From positions 3,038,001 through 3,102,000 of the forward strand of contig BCKC01000006.1 in the NCBI GenBank assembly GCA_001600455.1: a stretch of DNA of 64,000 nt, read 5' to 3'. The notes beneath the pieces were generated by a model. It saw nothing but the letters and a program-made list of their open reading frames with translations, ran no database searches and had not been told where the DNA came from. The translations under genes and the position numbers were made by a program. Source of the stretch: Endocalyx cinctus (lineage: Eukaryota > Ascomycota > Sordariomycetes > Amphisphaeriales > Apiosporaceae). Positions 51,194 to 63,025 of the stretch are shown here, one piece after another (the stretch's first letter is position 1; each line of letters begins with the position of its first letter).

Positions 51194-53422
51194 ATGAAAT
51201 CGGTCAACCTTCTTATTGGCCGATTCTGCGCGCGTCGATTCCCGAGAACCACATCCGATATTACCACCAAATTTGGTAGGCGATGGCAATCAACTTCTTT
51301 CCCAACACCGCTTTCGAAGACTTCGTCAAGATGGAGACAAAATACGGGACCGAACCGGATACTTCTGAAAGCTTCCGTCGGCGGTGGTGGAGCACTCGCG
51401 ACTGCGGCTTTTGTCAATCTTTCGGAAAAAGATAATGGTGGTACGGAACAGACGGCAGAAGGTCGCATGCTCGAGGCTTCGCGGGAAGAATTAAAAAAGA
51501 CCGTTGATGATAAAGATCGTGGGTTTTCTCGTTTCAGGCATACTATAGCTGTTTATTTCGACCTCTATTTCTGGGAACCTCTTTGCACTGGTGTACGCTT
51601 TTGTCAACTTGTAGTTATTTTTGTTCCCGTCATATTATCTGTCCCTGCCATATGGATTGGCCGTCGGCACCCCGATCGTAACCAGGAAAGGTCGGGAACT
51701 CTGTGGTGGTATGAATTCTTGGTATTTAGTATGGAGGCTGCCGGGCCTGCCTTTATAAAGGTAATTAATTGTTCATCCTCGAGGCTGGACAGATTATGAC
51801 TGACGGTTGTTACACATCAGCTAGGTCAATGGGTTGCGTCTAGAACCGATATTTTCCCGACCGAAATGTGCGATGTCATGTCTAAGCTTCACTCTAATGC
51901 ACCCGCCCACTCGCTACATGCCACGAAACGAATCATTCGAGCTGCTTTCGATGGTAGAGAGTTCGACCAAATTTTTGAAGAGTTCCACGAAGTTCCTCTC
52001 GGGGTTGGTGCGATTGCCCAAGTATATAAGGCGAAATTGAAACCTGATCTTGCTGTACCTGGAGATGTCGATGTATCCGATCACTCTCCGACCCTCCGCA
52101 AAAATGTCCGAAGAAATGTCGACACTGTCCTCAAGAGTACCCCACATCGCGTCCCGTCATCCTACGTAGCAGTCAAAGTCTTACATCCAGGGGTGGAGAG
52201 AACTGTACGCCGGGATTTGCGCATTATGCACTTTTTTGCTTCTGCCTTGAATGTCATCCCTACCATAGAATGGCTATCTCTACCTGACGAAGTCGCCCAA
52301 TTCGGGGAGATGATGAAGTTGCAGCTTGACCTACGTATCGAGGCCGCGAATCTAGCTAAGTTCCGAAGAAATTTCAAAGAACGAACTACGGCTTGGTTTC
52401 CCTTCCCCTATTTAGAATTTACTACACGAGGAGTCCTAGTCGAGGAGTTCGCACAGGGTATCCCTCTCGCCGACTTCTTAGAAAATGGGGGCGGCGTCTT
52501 CCAAAAGGACATCGCTCACGAGGGTCTTGACGCCTTCCTACGCATGCTGCTCATTGATAATTTTGTTCATGCTGACTTACATCCGGGGAATATCATGGTC
52601 CGCTTCTATCAGACGCAACAGCCCGATCTCGGCATTAGTCGGCTTAGCGGCCACGGGAGCCAAACCCCCCGGCCCCAGGAGCAACCGGACGTGACAGAGG
52701 ACGTTCTTTCACGTCTTCGACCCTACCGTAAGAAAGCCGATCGGGCAGCCTGGGAGGCTGAGCTACAACGGATTGATGAAGAGGGCTTCCGACCCCAACT
52801 GATTTTTATCGATACCGGATTAGTGACGGAGCTGAACGCAACAAACCGTCAAAATTTCCTCGACTTGTTCCGTGCTGTTGCTGAGTTTGATGGATACAAG
52901 GCGGGTCACTTGATGTGTGAGCGCTGCCGACAGCCAGATGCTGTTATCGACAAGGAGGTCTTCGCCCTCAAGATGCAGCACCTGGTCTTAAGTGTGAAGA
53001 GCAGGACGCTAGCCTTGGGAAATATCAAGATCGGTGATATACTCCAACGAGTACTCGATATGGTCCGTGGTCACCACGTCCGGCTTGAAGGCGATTTTGT
53101 TAATGTCGTCATCTCCATATTGCTCCTCGAGGGTATTGGTCGGTCTCTTGACCCAGAAATGGATCTCCTCAGCAGCTCTTTACCGATTCTACGACAACTC
53201 GGAGCCCAAAGTGGTGCCCAGATGATGAAAGGGGGAGATTTCTCTATGTTCTTCGTCTGGGCTGGTTTGGAGGCCAGAAAATTCATGCAAGCTAGTATTG
53301 AAGATGTAAGTCATTTTTCTTCCTTCATTTCCCATGAACCTACAAGCAATAACATGCTAATGATCCATACCGAATAGGTTGAACGATGCGTAAAATACGA
53401 CTTGCTGTCTCCCAATGTATAA
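51194..53422 (+). CDS. ABC1/UbiB atypical kinase, ADCK2/Cqd1-like, mitochondrial
   Basis: Three exons (51194-51760, 51821-53305, 53378-53422, all phase 0) give 698 residues. The N-terminus is basic and Ser-rich, like a mitochondrial presequence, and a membrane segment lies at about 131-155. The KxGQ motif is formed across the first splice (IK|LGQW, 189-192). The Ala-rich nucleotide loop is GVGAIAQV (250-257), the lysine is AVKV (Lys308), the catalytic loop HADLHPGN (439-446) and the metal motif DTG (520-522). These are UbiB hallmarks; the family acts on coenzyme Q production or distribution at the inner membrane. The LGQWxxxRxDxFP sequence favours the ADCK2/Cqd1 branch over Coq8. Inserts of about 40 and 65 residues interrupt the N-lobe and C-lobe. 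Confidence 0.92.
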
Positions 53423-53870
53423 TTAGCTTTGTAGCATGCTTTCTCGTGATATAGAACCGGAAGGCGTTTAGACGGTCTAGCATTCATCGTATTAGGTAGA
53501 TGATACGAAGAACTAATTGGTGTAATCATATATACATAGGTGCATGGGTTGGCGTTGCCGAGAGGGTGGGCGTAACTGTTATGATATTATATTTTACATG
53601 GTTGCATTAGTTAACATATATCTACCTACTCCTCACCGCTTACGAAAACAACATTATGGAATACTTGAAATCGCTATTCAAAGTTAATTCGTTCATTATG
53701 TCGAAATGCAGACAAGCATCGTCATTTATTTACTTAATTGATGGCTTGCTATACAAATAGACTTGGGTTCCGTTTGCCCGTCATCTCTCCTTCGAACCTA
53801 TCGATAATCCAGGCATCTAAATTAACATCGCGAGGAAACAAAGGTCCGTTTCCTCACCCCTAGCGGTCAC
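53423..53870. other. Convergent 3' region
   Basis: Spacer between the stop of the kinase gene and the stop of the secreted protein gene; no gene is seen. Confidence 0.5.
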
Positions 53871-54503
53871 CTAATTCAGCTGCGCGGCCAGGGCAGTAAC
53901 TTGGTCGAGCAAATCCTGATCCTCGCTGCCGGCGTTCTTGATAACCTTGTCGCGAAGGTGATCGACCTGAAGCCCGGCCGCGGTCGGGGCATTTCCTTGC
54001 GCGGTCTCGATGCGGCTGACCTGCATCTCGAGGAAGAACTTGGGGACCTTGATGGCCAGGCTTCCGCCGACGCTGCGGAGGCCGGCCTCGGTGGCCAAGT
54101 AGAGGTCCAGCATGTCCTGGAACGTCTGGAGGTCGGTGCTCGCGAGCGGCGAGTCGGTCGCGAAGTTCTGCAGGGCGAAGTCCAGCGGCGATAGCGAGGA
54201 TTGGCTGAAGTCGATGTCGGAGAAGGAGAGGCCGCTCTGGGTGGAGACGTCGGGGACGTTAGCGATGGTCTTGGTCGTCGACGAGCAGGTGATCGACGAG
54301 GCGATGCTGTCGGCGGCGTCGGCGGTTTCCTGGGGGAGCGTCTTGGACCCGACTATGAAGCAGGCGGATGATTGACGGCCGGAGACTTTGGCGAAGGTGG
54401 TGGTCGTGAGGGGGATCACTTCGGTCGTGGTGACGAAGGGGATTTTGGGTAGCGCGACACTGAAGCCGACGAGGGCCGGAAGGATGGCGGTGGAGGCGTA
54501 CAT
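53871..54503 (-). CDS. Predicted secreted protein, family not recognised
   Basis: This intronless gene encodes 210 residues from MYASTAILPALVGFSVALPK, a signal peptide with likely cleavage near Ala18. The frame extends upstream but only this start gives the signal. The mature protein is Thr-rich at first, with two cysteines (about 48 and 73) that may form one disulfide. It continues as an acidic, Ser-rich, mostly helical region (LDFALQNFATDSPLASTDLQ) and an amphipathic helical C-terminus. No catalytic motif is visible. The high GC and clean codon usage support a real gene. It may be a surface or cell-wall-associated protein, but I have no direct evidence for that. Confidence 0.75.
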   Translation of the reverse strand: MYASTAILPALVGFSVALPKIPFVTTTEVIPLTTTTFAKVSGRQSSACFIVGSKTLPQETADAADSIASSITCSSTTKTIANVPDVSTQSGLSFSDIDFSQSSLSPLDFALQNFATDSPLASTDLQTFQDMLDLYLATEAGLRSVGGSLAIKVPKFFLEMQVSRIETAQGNAPTAAGLQVDHLRDKVIKNAGSEDQDLLDQVTALAAQLN

Positions 54504-55576
54504 TTTTACGATTTTTTTTTTGAGGGTCTTTATTATTATACAAAGGCCGGTCAAAAAAATTTATATATAAAATACAATAATTATAACGAGTGAAAAGAAT
54601 AGAACTAAACGAACGGGCCTTTCCAGAAGGGTATAAGAATTGAATAGAAAAGAAAGAACAAATGTTTACGGGTTAAACAAAAAGGGTGAAGAGAAAGAGT
54701 AGATCAGATGGTATGGAAAATCATTGGGGTATTATAGTTGACGATACTCGAAATAAACGAATACCGATCATCTAGCAACTTACCCACCCTGCCCACCAAA
54801 CTTTCTTTTCTTCCATGCCGGAATCCGAATAAAGCTGTGCTGATTGAAGGATACCCTCAACCAGGGTTCACTATGTCATTTTTCGTGGGTTAAGCTTCTT
54901 CTTCCTCGTCTCATCTGGCAATAATCTCACATCTTAAACACCTTGGCAATAGTAAAAAGTGGTATTATAGCCTAATAAACGTTAGTTAAATGCTGAACAA
55001 GAGCCTCAATAAACTCTATGCAGGGATTTACTGTCTGCAATGAGCCCCGGATGAGACCATAATAGCACCCCGGAGTTTCATCATGGGGCGGATTAACCAA
55101 TCAGTTATTCGGATAGTGTATGAGATCTCCGAGACCCCTTAGCATTACCGTCCCCTTAAACTTACGTATTTCCTCTTTTTTGACGTTTTCAGCCAGACCT
55201 GAAATTCCCTTGGGCGGTGATAGTTATTTAACAATTACGCATAGTCCAAGTAATTATGTGTTAGCACTCTGGACATAGAAGTTTACTGTGTATTTGGTTG
55301 ACGATGGAAAGCCAACCCATCCCTGTCTTCTTTGAATAGTTCGCTATACTCGACCCACATTTGCTCACCACTAATCTCTGCCAAGATAAGGGTTCGCTTT
55401 TACTCATCAAATAACTTAAAAAGGTATCTTTATTTTATAAAACCTACTCCTTGTGATGGCACATACGATATATTGAGCAAGGACGAGAACACCGCTGTGC
55501 GGAACAACGTATTTCCAGCGGGGTGGTAACCTAGTCTAAGGGGTTTTGACTTGAATAGATCGTATTGACGGTATAT
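54504..55576. other. Intergenic region, no gene seen
   Basis: AT-rich spacer upstream of the secreted protein gene; frames are below 70 residues. Confidence 0.5.
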
Positions 55577-55852
55577 GGGCCATAAAATATATGAGGATTA
55601 TATGGGAGTTTTGGCCTTCCGGCCGTAACTTAGAACGAAGGCAGTCTACTTGAAAATTTTCTGAAAGGAAGCGTGTCTCCTCTATTGAATATGGGCGATG
55701 ACTTGATCCTTTTGAACGGAGCCGAAATATGTCTACTTTATTTAAGTGAGATAGCCATACTCATTGACTCTTTCCGGCATACCCTTGTCACCCGGAGCCA
55801 TTTCGGCCCGGCCACCCTGACCAGGCTCCTGACATAATAGACATCATCCTGT
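55577..55852 (+). repeat. Dispersed repeat family 1, copy B
   Basis: Copy B of the unit at 30046-30305, same strand, 25 kb away. It carries the GGCCTTCCGGCCG palindrome at about 55613-55625 and the same ordered blocks ending GGCTCCTGACATAATAGAC. It ends about 60 bases from the stop of the heptad-repeat gene, so it may form part of that gene's 3' untranslated region. Confidence 0.55.
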
Positions 55853-55912
55853 ATGAACCGAAATCCAAGCCATCCTGTAGTATTGGCCGTAGAATATTGC
55901 CTCCGGCATCCT

Positions 55913-56461
55913 TTAAAAAACACCAACCAGCATTTTAAACAGTTGTCTCTTCTCCTGCACAGTTCTGGGAGGGTCCTGTCCAAGCGCGGTAATCAGGGCA
56001 TTTAGGGCGGGTCCTTGAAGGTCATCGATATCTCGTACGGTTTGGGGGAAGTTTTCGATGTATCTGTTCGTGGTAACGTTCTTTAACGGTTGTAAGGGAT
56101 CGTTAGGCTGTCTAATGTAGCTATTCACGATCCGCGAGTATGTGTTGGTGTCCCTGTTATAATGTTAATGCGAAGTACTTAACATAAGCTTAGTATAGAG
56201 AAGGGAAATGAAAATATACCCAACGACCAGACGTGTTTCCAGGCGGTCCATACGAGTCTCTAAGCGGTCCATGCAAGTTTCTAAGCGGTCCATGCGAGTT
56301 TCGATAGCGGTTAACCGTTCGTTGACTACAGTAAATTGTTGGTTTATAGTGTCATTCATGGCTTGGATGGCACCGAGTAATTTGTTTCCTTGGTCGATCG
56401 CAGGTAGATTGGCGCATAGGGGAATCTGCTCAGATAAGCCCCTAAGGTTGTCGGTAATCAT
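55913..56461 (-). CDS. Heptad-repeat fungal protein, function unknown
   Basis: Two exons (56461-56220 and 56153-55913) join with GTATAT...ACAG to give 160 residues. Residues 32-78 form a coiled coil whose end is a near-perfect seven-residue repeat, (R/C)MDRLET three times (56-76). After the splice comes a C-terminal domain (NDPLQPLKNVTTNRYIENFP, then LQGPALNALITALGQ) that recurs in many uncharacterised mould proteins of similar layout. The splice joins LVVG to DTNTYSRIVNSYI, as in those proteins. No signal peptide is present. The start is the first ATG of the open frame; upstream sequence has a GTAAGC/TTTAG pair that could mark a further exon without an obvious ATG. The family is recognised only as a fungal unknown. 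Confidence 0.65.
56231..56296 (-). repeat. 21-base coding minisatellite
   Basis: Three tandem 21-base units inside the preceding gene encode (R/C)MDRLET heptads. The units are nearly identical at the DNA level (GTCCATGCGAGTTTCTAAGCG-type on the plus strand), so recent slippage is likely. Confidence 0.8.
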
Positions 56462-57068
56462 TACGAAATTGGGTTGCTGGACTAAAGCTATGACGGAAAG
56501 ATGAATGAGGTGTGAAAAGGTAGTCAAATATGAACTTGATATGTGTCACGGAATCTGCATCTGGGAGCTTACCGTTCGAAAAATAACTGGTATAATTCTT
56601 CTAATAATAAGGTTGAGGAAGGAAGGAAGAAAAGTAAGTGAGTGGGAAGGTATGCCTTAAGTAAGTAAGTATGCATCCCACTCATTACCTAATAACTCCC
56701 TATCTTACCGAGATGGCTATAAACAGGTACTGTTCGGCTTGGAAAAGTTCATTTACAACATTATTTAGGTTCACGTACAGGCAGAGAAGCTTTCATTGAT
56801 AATGAATTAATTTGGCATAATTAATTCGGAGCACACGATGTAAGGGTTTAACCTACACCTCTTATACTACTTCCACCGATGTGCGACTCAACTTCCTTGT
56901 TAACAACGCTAATCATACATAAATAGGATTTATGGCTTCACGTAATTTAGTATATTATACATAAATATAGAAGATGCCCTGTCGATTACAATAGGTGTAT
57001 ATGGGCTAACATACGAATAATAGTGCTTTTTTGCAAATGAATTACATACGTAAAATGGACCCCCAGAT
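56462..57068. other. Intergenic region, no gene seen
   Basis: AT-rich spacer between the heptad-repeat gene start and the end of the Dal5-type MFS gene. A GGAA-rich run lies around 56612-56640; nothing coding is certain. Confidence 0.45.
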
Positions 57069-59019
57069 TTATATTTGATATTTAAAGTCCGGGGAGCGGT
57101 CGGTGTATTCGTCAGGTGAAACTAACACACCTTCTGCCTTCGCTTTCTCCTTACCCGCCTCACGGGTCTTGTAAAGCGCTCTCACTAGCCACCACCCGAT
57201 CCAGGCAAATGTCAGACTTCCTAGAGACCATGCATGGCCTAAAGTGAATTTGGGTGCCGCATTCGACTGGTAGATCTGCCCGGATATCACGCCGCCGATG
57301 TTAGTCAGGGTTAGCAAGATACCCATGCTAGCGGAACGCTTGCCGTCGGGAGCTACGTTGGCGGATAGCCAGGCTCTAAGAATAGTAATATTAGCGGTTA
57401 TTTTTATACCCATTTTTGATATGATTATCTTTTAAAATCGAAACCCCGCGTTGAAAATCATGAAAAGGAATGCTAGAAATCTTACATATTGCCCCCGGTA
57501 CAGAGAAAACAAGCTGTAGCGATAAGGTAAGTTGCGAAATACTGTACCGAAGAAGGGACTTCGGCGAGTAAGATGGCGTAGCCTGCTATCCCGAACGGAG
57601 CGCAGATAATCAGCGGCATGAAACGCTTCGTATACCGATCTGAGAGCACGGCGCCAATAGCGTACACGACCGCACCCCAGAGATTTACGGGGATGACTAG
57701 ATACTGAGCTTGGACAGTCGAATAGTGAAACCCGTTTTTGATAATAATAGGGAGGAATGTTCCAAATCCTAAGGTTGTGAGTAGGATTCTAATATATATC
57801 CTCCGTACTCGTTATGCGGGAAGTGAAAACTCACCATATAAGATTGTGACAACGCCTATCTGGATGACGCCGTGCAACCAGCTCTTCAAATCTTTGGCGG
57901 CTTCCTTGATATCTTTCCTGCTATAGTGGCCCGAGCCACCGCTGTAGGCTTCCATCTCTTCGGCCCGCTTCCTCATGAGCTTTTTCTCCTCATCGTTCAG
58001 GAAGTATGCTGTCTCATAATCCTTTGGGACGAGGTAAACGCACATTGCTGCCCATACGACGGTGATGATTCCTTCGATGATGTAGAGCCTGCCGTTCAAG
58101 CCGAGTGAGAGGAAATTAGAAGCTCGTCCTACCCTGTAGAGATTAGAGTGCTTACCAACGCCATCCGGCCAAGTTTCTAGCCCCGTCTAAATGAAGGACT
58201 CCGAATGCAATGAGTCCTCCAAAGGCACCTGAAAGAGCTGACGCGACTGCAATTTATGAGTATCTGCCTCGGTTTCTTATGAATGGCCAATTCTACTGGG
58301 ATTTTAGATTGCTGCACTTACTGAACAGGAAGGCAATCCTCACGCCTATCTCTTCGCGCTTATACCAGTTACAGAAGAACAGGGTCATCGCCGGAAATAG
58401 TACGCCCTCAAAGAAGCCCAGGAAGATGCGAGTGACGACGAGCGGTCCAAATGATTGAATGAATCCCGTTCCCAAACATACTAACCCCCAGGCAAACACG
58501 ACACTTGGGATAACGCGATTAAACTGTAACCGCTTGACAAGAATAGATGTCGGAAACTCGGCAAGGATGTAGAAGATGTAGAAAACCGACACGGCGGTCT
58601 GATAGAATGTCCGAATTAGTGGTAAGTGAGTGGCATGAGGGACTGAGATGGAGAAAGGATTCAAATATGCATACGTTTAGCTGAGATCCGACCAGGTGAA
58701 TGTCATCCATCATGCCTTGCGTTGCTGCAAATCCAATATTTCCTCTGTCCAGATAGCTAATCAGCATGTTCACCACTAGGTCACTCTAGTTAGCGACACG
58801 GACATATGAAGAGGTGTGAGATATTGGGAGACGTTTTGTGATAAATTTGCGTCTACATTACGCACTCATTACAGGAGCAATATAGAGGTCAAGCTTCCGA
58901 ACGAGAGCCTTCTCCTTCGCTGGTCTCTCGGGATCATTTAAATTCCCGGCCTCATGCTGGGCAAACTCCTCGTATTTTGACGTGACCTTCTCTTCAGAAA
59001 TTGAGGCTCGTGAAGACAT
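57069..59019 (-). CDS. MFS transporter, Dal5/allantoate-type anion:cation symporter
   Basis: Seven exons (59019-58866, 58775-58675, 58598-58322, 58246-58156, 58088-57835, 57768-57486, 57375-57069) join in frame to 488 residues. The polar N-terminus (52 residues) leads to YIAPVMMVNMLISYLDRGNIG, the segment 1 signature of the ACS family. SILVKRLQFNRVIP, the TRIFLGFFEG helix, NWYKREEIGVRIA and GWRWLYIIEG are also typical, as is LYGFGTFLPIIIKNGF in segment 7. It should be a 12-helix plasma membrane importer of an organic anion such as allantoate, nicotinate, pantothenate or a carboxylic acid. It is divergent (744 bases) to a carboxymuconolactone decarboxylase, so an aromatic-acid substrate is attractive but inferred. 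Confidence 0.92.
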
Positions 59020-59763
59020 TGTTCGACGAAGTTGCTAGAAATAGAAGTTAGAAAACGAATACTTTGGAGGTTTGTCTTCAAGGTGACGAAAACATAAGCG
59101 AATGAGAAATAAAGTAAGAAACTACAGTAGCAGCGAGAGGAGGAATGTATGTAATAGTGCAGCAATGGGTACTCTTACGGACGCGAGTTAGCTCCTTTCA
59201 CGTAGGACTCGACCGTCAAAGTTTGGTCGAGAACCTTGCGTTTGCCTCTCCAAGCCATTGTCGGGTCTAGGAAGCCGGGTTAAGGTAGTACCACATCATT
59301 TCCTATTTGGATATCCAATCACACCAAAAGACGATATCTCTTGCGAAAATATCATGTCGTTCAGAAGAATAGTGGATAAGTGACTGTGGTGACAAGCTTC
59401 CCCCACATCACCATGCATCATGTATAAATGAGGGGAATGATTAGAGCCGGTTCGGCAGTGAACGGCGCGTACTTACTTTGGTAGGATTCTGGTCTGTTCT
59501 TTATTTATGTACCCCAACATTCATCTTTCTAGGCCCAGTGTCTATCACAGTTATGTACATATATAACTATGTATGTCAGAGTGAAGTGTGCCATGCCCTA
59601 TGTAAATCGTCCATCCACACATACCTACGTCATATCTCACTAGATTATAACTGTCTTGAGCACGACACAACAGCATCTCTTAAGATCTATCTATTTTCTT
59701 ACATCCAAATAAAACTATATAATTTCCGATTCCCCTCCCTGTACTTTTGTTAATTACGTCAAC
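59020..59763. promoter_or_regulatory. Divergent promoter (MFS/CMD)
   Basis: The 744 bases hold the promoters of both divergent genes. A TATATAA at 59716-59722 lies 42 bases before the decarboxylase ATG, rather close for a TATA box. No factor sites are assigned. Confidence 0.35.
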
Positions 59764-60210
59764 ATGAGCACCGACCCAAAATTCGACGCTCTCCACAAGG
59801 GCCTCTTCGAGGAGGGGCTGAAGATGCGACGCAGTGTCGTCGGCGACACGTACGTGGACCGGGCTCTAGCCAACGGCGCGACGGAATTTTCCAAGCCCGG
59901 CCAGGAGCTCGTTACCGAGTGGTGCTGGGGGTACGCGTGGACGCGACCGGGGCTCGAACGTAAGCAGCGCAGTCTGCTAAACATCGGCATGCTCATGGCC
60001 CTCAACCGGGCGCCCGAGCTCGCGGTGCACATCCGAGGAGCGAGGAACAACGGCCTGTCGGAGCTCGAGATCAGGGAGGCCATCCTCCATTGCACTACCT
60101 ACTGCGGGGTACCCGCCGGCGTGGACGCCATGAAGACGGCTGAGAAGGTGCTTAATGAGATGGCAGAAAAGGGAGAGATGGCCAGGGAATTGGGCGAGAA
60201 GGCGGCGTGA
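59764..60210 (+). CDS. Carboxymuconolactone decarboxylase family protein
   Basis: This intronless gene encodes 148 residues, the normal length for the gamma-carboxymuconolactone decarboxylase (PcaC) branch. The core motif is intact: [20 protein letters not shown] (about 82-101), followed by [16 protein letters not shown] (about 103-118), with a Cys-x(3)-Tyr-Cys pair where AhpD relatives have Cxx[20 protein letters not shown] precedes it. PcaC removes CO2 from the lactone in the protocatechuate branch of the beta-ketoadipate route; in moulds members of this family also act on other ring-cleavage products. The divergent Dal5-type transporter fits an aromatic or organic acid pathway. Soluble, no signal peptide. 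Confidence 0.9.
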   Translation: MSTDPKFDALHKGLFEEGLKMRRSVVGDTYVDRALANGATEFSKPGQELVTEWCWGYAWTRPGLERKQRSLLNIGMLMALNRAPELAVHIRGARNNGLSELEIREAILHCTTYCGVPAGVDAMKTAEKVLNEMAEKGEMARELGEKAA

Positions 60211-60968
60211 TGCATTATGGACACGACAGGGAATCCTTATACCTAATCCGGTGCTACCCGGGTTAAAAAAGAAGAACATTGATTCATAAGAGTTCTGTTA
60301 CGCCCAGCTTTGTGTTCGACGGCTGCCGCTGGCAGCTGTTACCCTTAAACAAACGTAGCGTGCTCGCAAATGCTAGGTATTCTTCTCCCAAAGGAAAAAA
60401 AAAATCGTGAATACATACAATCAACTGTTATATGTCGAATTGTGTCATTTTGAACCAAACTGGTCGAATTACTGTCATTTAATATGAAGTGTTCCATCAA
60501 AGGTGAGTCGTATGGGAGTCATAATACTGCGTAGGAGTACGCTACGGGTTATAGTGAGATTAGTGAGCGCATGCCCTGTAATTTAGTGCATATGCTGGAT
60601 CAAGGGGTAGTTCACAACAATCCTTCTCAATATCTATGTTAATAACACTGCAGAAAACACGAATTTCTTACTTATACATCACCTAATATTGGACATAGTA
60701 AAATTTTTTGATCTTTTTTTTTCGCTACTCTGATCTTGGTTGAAGAGACTTAAGCTATCATAGTCTATATATATCTTCAATATTTATAAGGAGAAAGATA
60801 AACAAATGTTCAAAGTAAATGTTAACTAACCCATCTACCTGGACAACGACTGCTCTCTAGGAATTGTATAATAAAACTCGAGTGGGAGGACTCGAGAGGA
60901 AGGAGAAAAAAGTATGGATATTAAGTTAACAAAATAAGAAAGTAGCATAACGTAAACTTTCCAACTTT
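60211..60968. other. Convergent 3' region
   Basis: AT-rich spacer between the stops of the decarboxylase and tubby-like genes; no gene is seen. Confidence 0.5.
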
Positions 60969-61817
60969 TTACACAACGGCAACAGCCGTCGACGAGCCTG
61001 CCGCCGCCGATGTGCTGTTGATAGTATTTTGCTGGACGGATAGCTCGTAGAGACGTAAGAACCCCATAACGGCTACAATTTCAAATACCACTCCCAATTC
61101 ACCCCGGGAACCGCTACCCAAAAACGCGAACTCGGGCGACTTGTGTAGGAACTTGGGGTGCGCACCCACGGCCACGATCTCCTGGCCACTCCTACCTTCA
61201 AGTCGCACTAGCTTCCATCCGAAGTTGAAACCGCCGGACAGCTCGCGGACTTCTTCTCCCCGGCTGTGGCGCCACTCAAAGCGCTCTGACACGCCGTTCA
61301 CCGGCATCGAAAACTCGTGCGTCCGGCTCCAATCTCCATTCATGCTGATCTCGAGGTGCTCGGTGCTGCTACCGCTCAGAGGGGGAGCCACCCGGATCAT
61401 CGAGCGCCGGAAGAAGCTTCCTTTCTCGGCGCCGACGGAGGCGAGGGGTGGCGATAGCTTATCGGTGCCGTCGCAAAGGACGGTTCTCCCCAAGCCGAAG
61501 CAATTGGCGATGTGACTGGGGTGCGTCACGGCGAATAGCTGATCGCCTTTGGATCGGCCTAGATACGAGGTGGTGGAAACCCAGCTGACGTTATAGATCA
61601 TCTTCTGTGGAAATTTGATGGTCGTCTGAGGATGGCTACCGGAGGATAGACTATTATCATATGATTGGGAGTGGGAATCGTAGGAAGGGGCATTGGAATA
61701 GTCATCAAGCTTGTCACTGTACAGGGAGGGTTGCTTGGGATCGTATGCGGTGTGTTCAGAATCTACGTCGCTTCTGACGCTGGGTGGATAGCCTGCATAA
61801 TTGAAAGCGTTGGCCAT
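60969..61817 (-). CDS. Tubby C-terminal-like (LURP-one related) domain protein
   Basis: This single exon encodes 282 residues. The N-terminal about 65 residues are Ser/Tyr/Asp-rich and disordered. From about 66 the sequence alternates short strands (MIYNVSWVSTTSYLGRSKGD, then FEWRHSRGEEVRELSGGFNF, then WKLVRLEG) as in the tubby-like beta barrel with a central hydrophobic helix. The helix corresponds to LGVVFEIVAVMGFLRLYELS near the C-terminus (about 241-260). Mould proteins of this type are mostly uncharacterised; tubby relatives bind phosphoinositides or act as scramblases, which is inference here. No signal peptide is present, and the gene is intronless and unclustered. Confidence 0.7.
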   Translation of the reverse strand: MANAFNYAGYPPSVRSDVDSEHTAYDPKQPSLYSDKLDDYSNAPSYDSHSQSYDNSLSSGSHPQTTIKFPQKMIYNVSWVSTTSYLGRSKGDQLFAVTHPSHIANCFGLGRTVLCDGTDKLSPPLASVGAEKGSFFRRSMIRVAPPLSGSSTEHLEISMNGDWSRTHEFSMPVNGVSERFEWRHSRGEEVRELSGGFNFGWKLVRLEGRSGQEIVAVGAHPKFLHKSPEFAFLGSGSRGELGVVFEIVAVMGFLRLYELSVQQNTINSTSAAAGSSTAVAVV

Positions 61818-63025
61818 GATAGTATAGTAAACTTTATTTTCTTTTTGAGGGAGTAAGATTGTAAGAATTTTATTTTGGAATGTATTAATTATCAGGAAAG
61901 AAAAAATTAGATTAACGATAGGATTCTGTTTCTGGCTGAAAAAAAAAAGAATAGATAATAACTAAAGAACTTCCTATTGTAAGATAGCAGGAACCTGAAC
62001 GAACTTTATATTCTACGAGCAGAGACTGATCTTCATAATCTTTCATCTAATAAATACACATACCTGTATTTTCTAATAATAGTAACTTAACATTGTCATC
62101 CTGTAAAGTAGATGGAATCTTTTAATCTCTCTCACATGTATAGGAGTCTGTAACAATATATACGGCGTATTCTTGTTTTATTTAACATCTAATTGGCTAA
62201 GGGAATATTTCAGCTCTGAATCAACATCGGAGAACAGAAATTTATTGTCAGATTCACTGCTCCGTATCGCCTCAAATCCCACCTAGAACTTGGCGTACGT
62301 AATATAGTCTAGGCCCATAAAAGGTAACTCAGCCCGGATTATGGAGTCACTGTCCCTAACAGTCAAGGGGGGAATGGATTGTGAGCATGATAGCAGAGGT
62401 CAAAAATAAGCGTTAATATTAATACCAATTCATAGACAATAACTGCAGGCAAATGAGCTAGTCAAAATATATCACTTTGGCGAAGCGTATGAAGTCATCC
62501 AACAAGATATTAGATCAAGGTGAAATGATATTCTAATATAAATTAAGTTATCAGAAGGCCTCAAGATCTTAGCTGCGAGATCGACTAAACAGTACTGGTC
62601 ACCCCTATTAGCACAGGGTTATAAAGATAACCTTGTGAACCCACGAAGTAATTAGGCGGTATTTTTACTTATTTATGATTAGCTAAGCGATACAACAGCT
62701 TATCAATTGTTTCAGATCATATGTTTTTTTTCTCTCTCTGGTGATTATTATTTTTATATTACAGTAAAAAGACAAAATGAGCCGCTTAGCTACTTAGCCG
62801 AGATGTGTCGTGAGAGCATAAAAGTCATTGTTGTTTGGAGTCACCACCAAGTCCTCTAGCTGCTACATACAACTTTATCCAACTAACCTTAAATACATTT
62901 CAAAAAATAAAGCCGCCTTGGGGCCCATAAGGGGATTCCAATTGGCGAAAGAGAGGAATCCTTGCGAGTACGGCATACATTTGAGTAAGCGACCTACAGC
63001 AACAATATTATGAAAGGAGATCTTG
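61818..63025. other. Intergenic region, no gene seen
   Basis: AT-rich spacer upstream of the tubby-like gene and downstream of the BTB gene; only short frames. Confidence 0.5.
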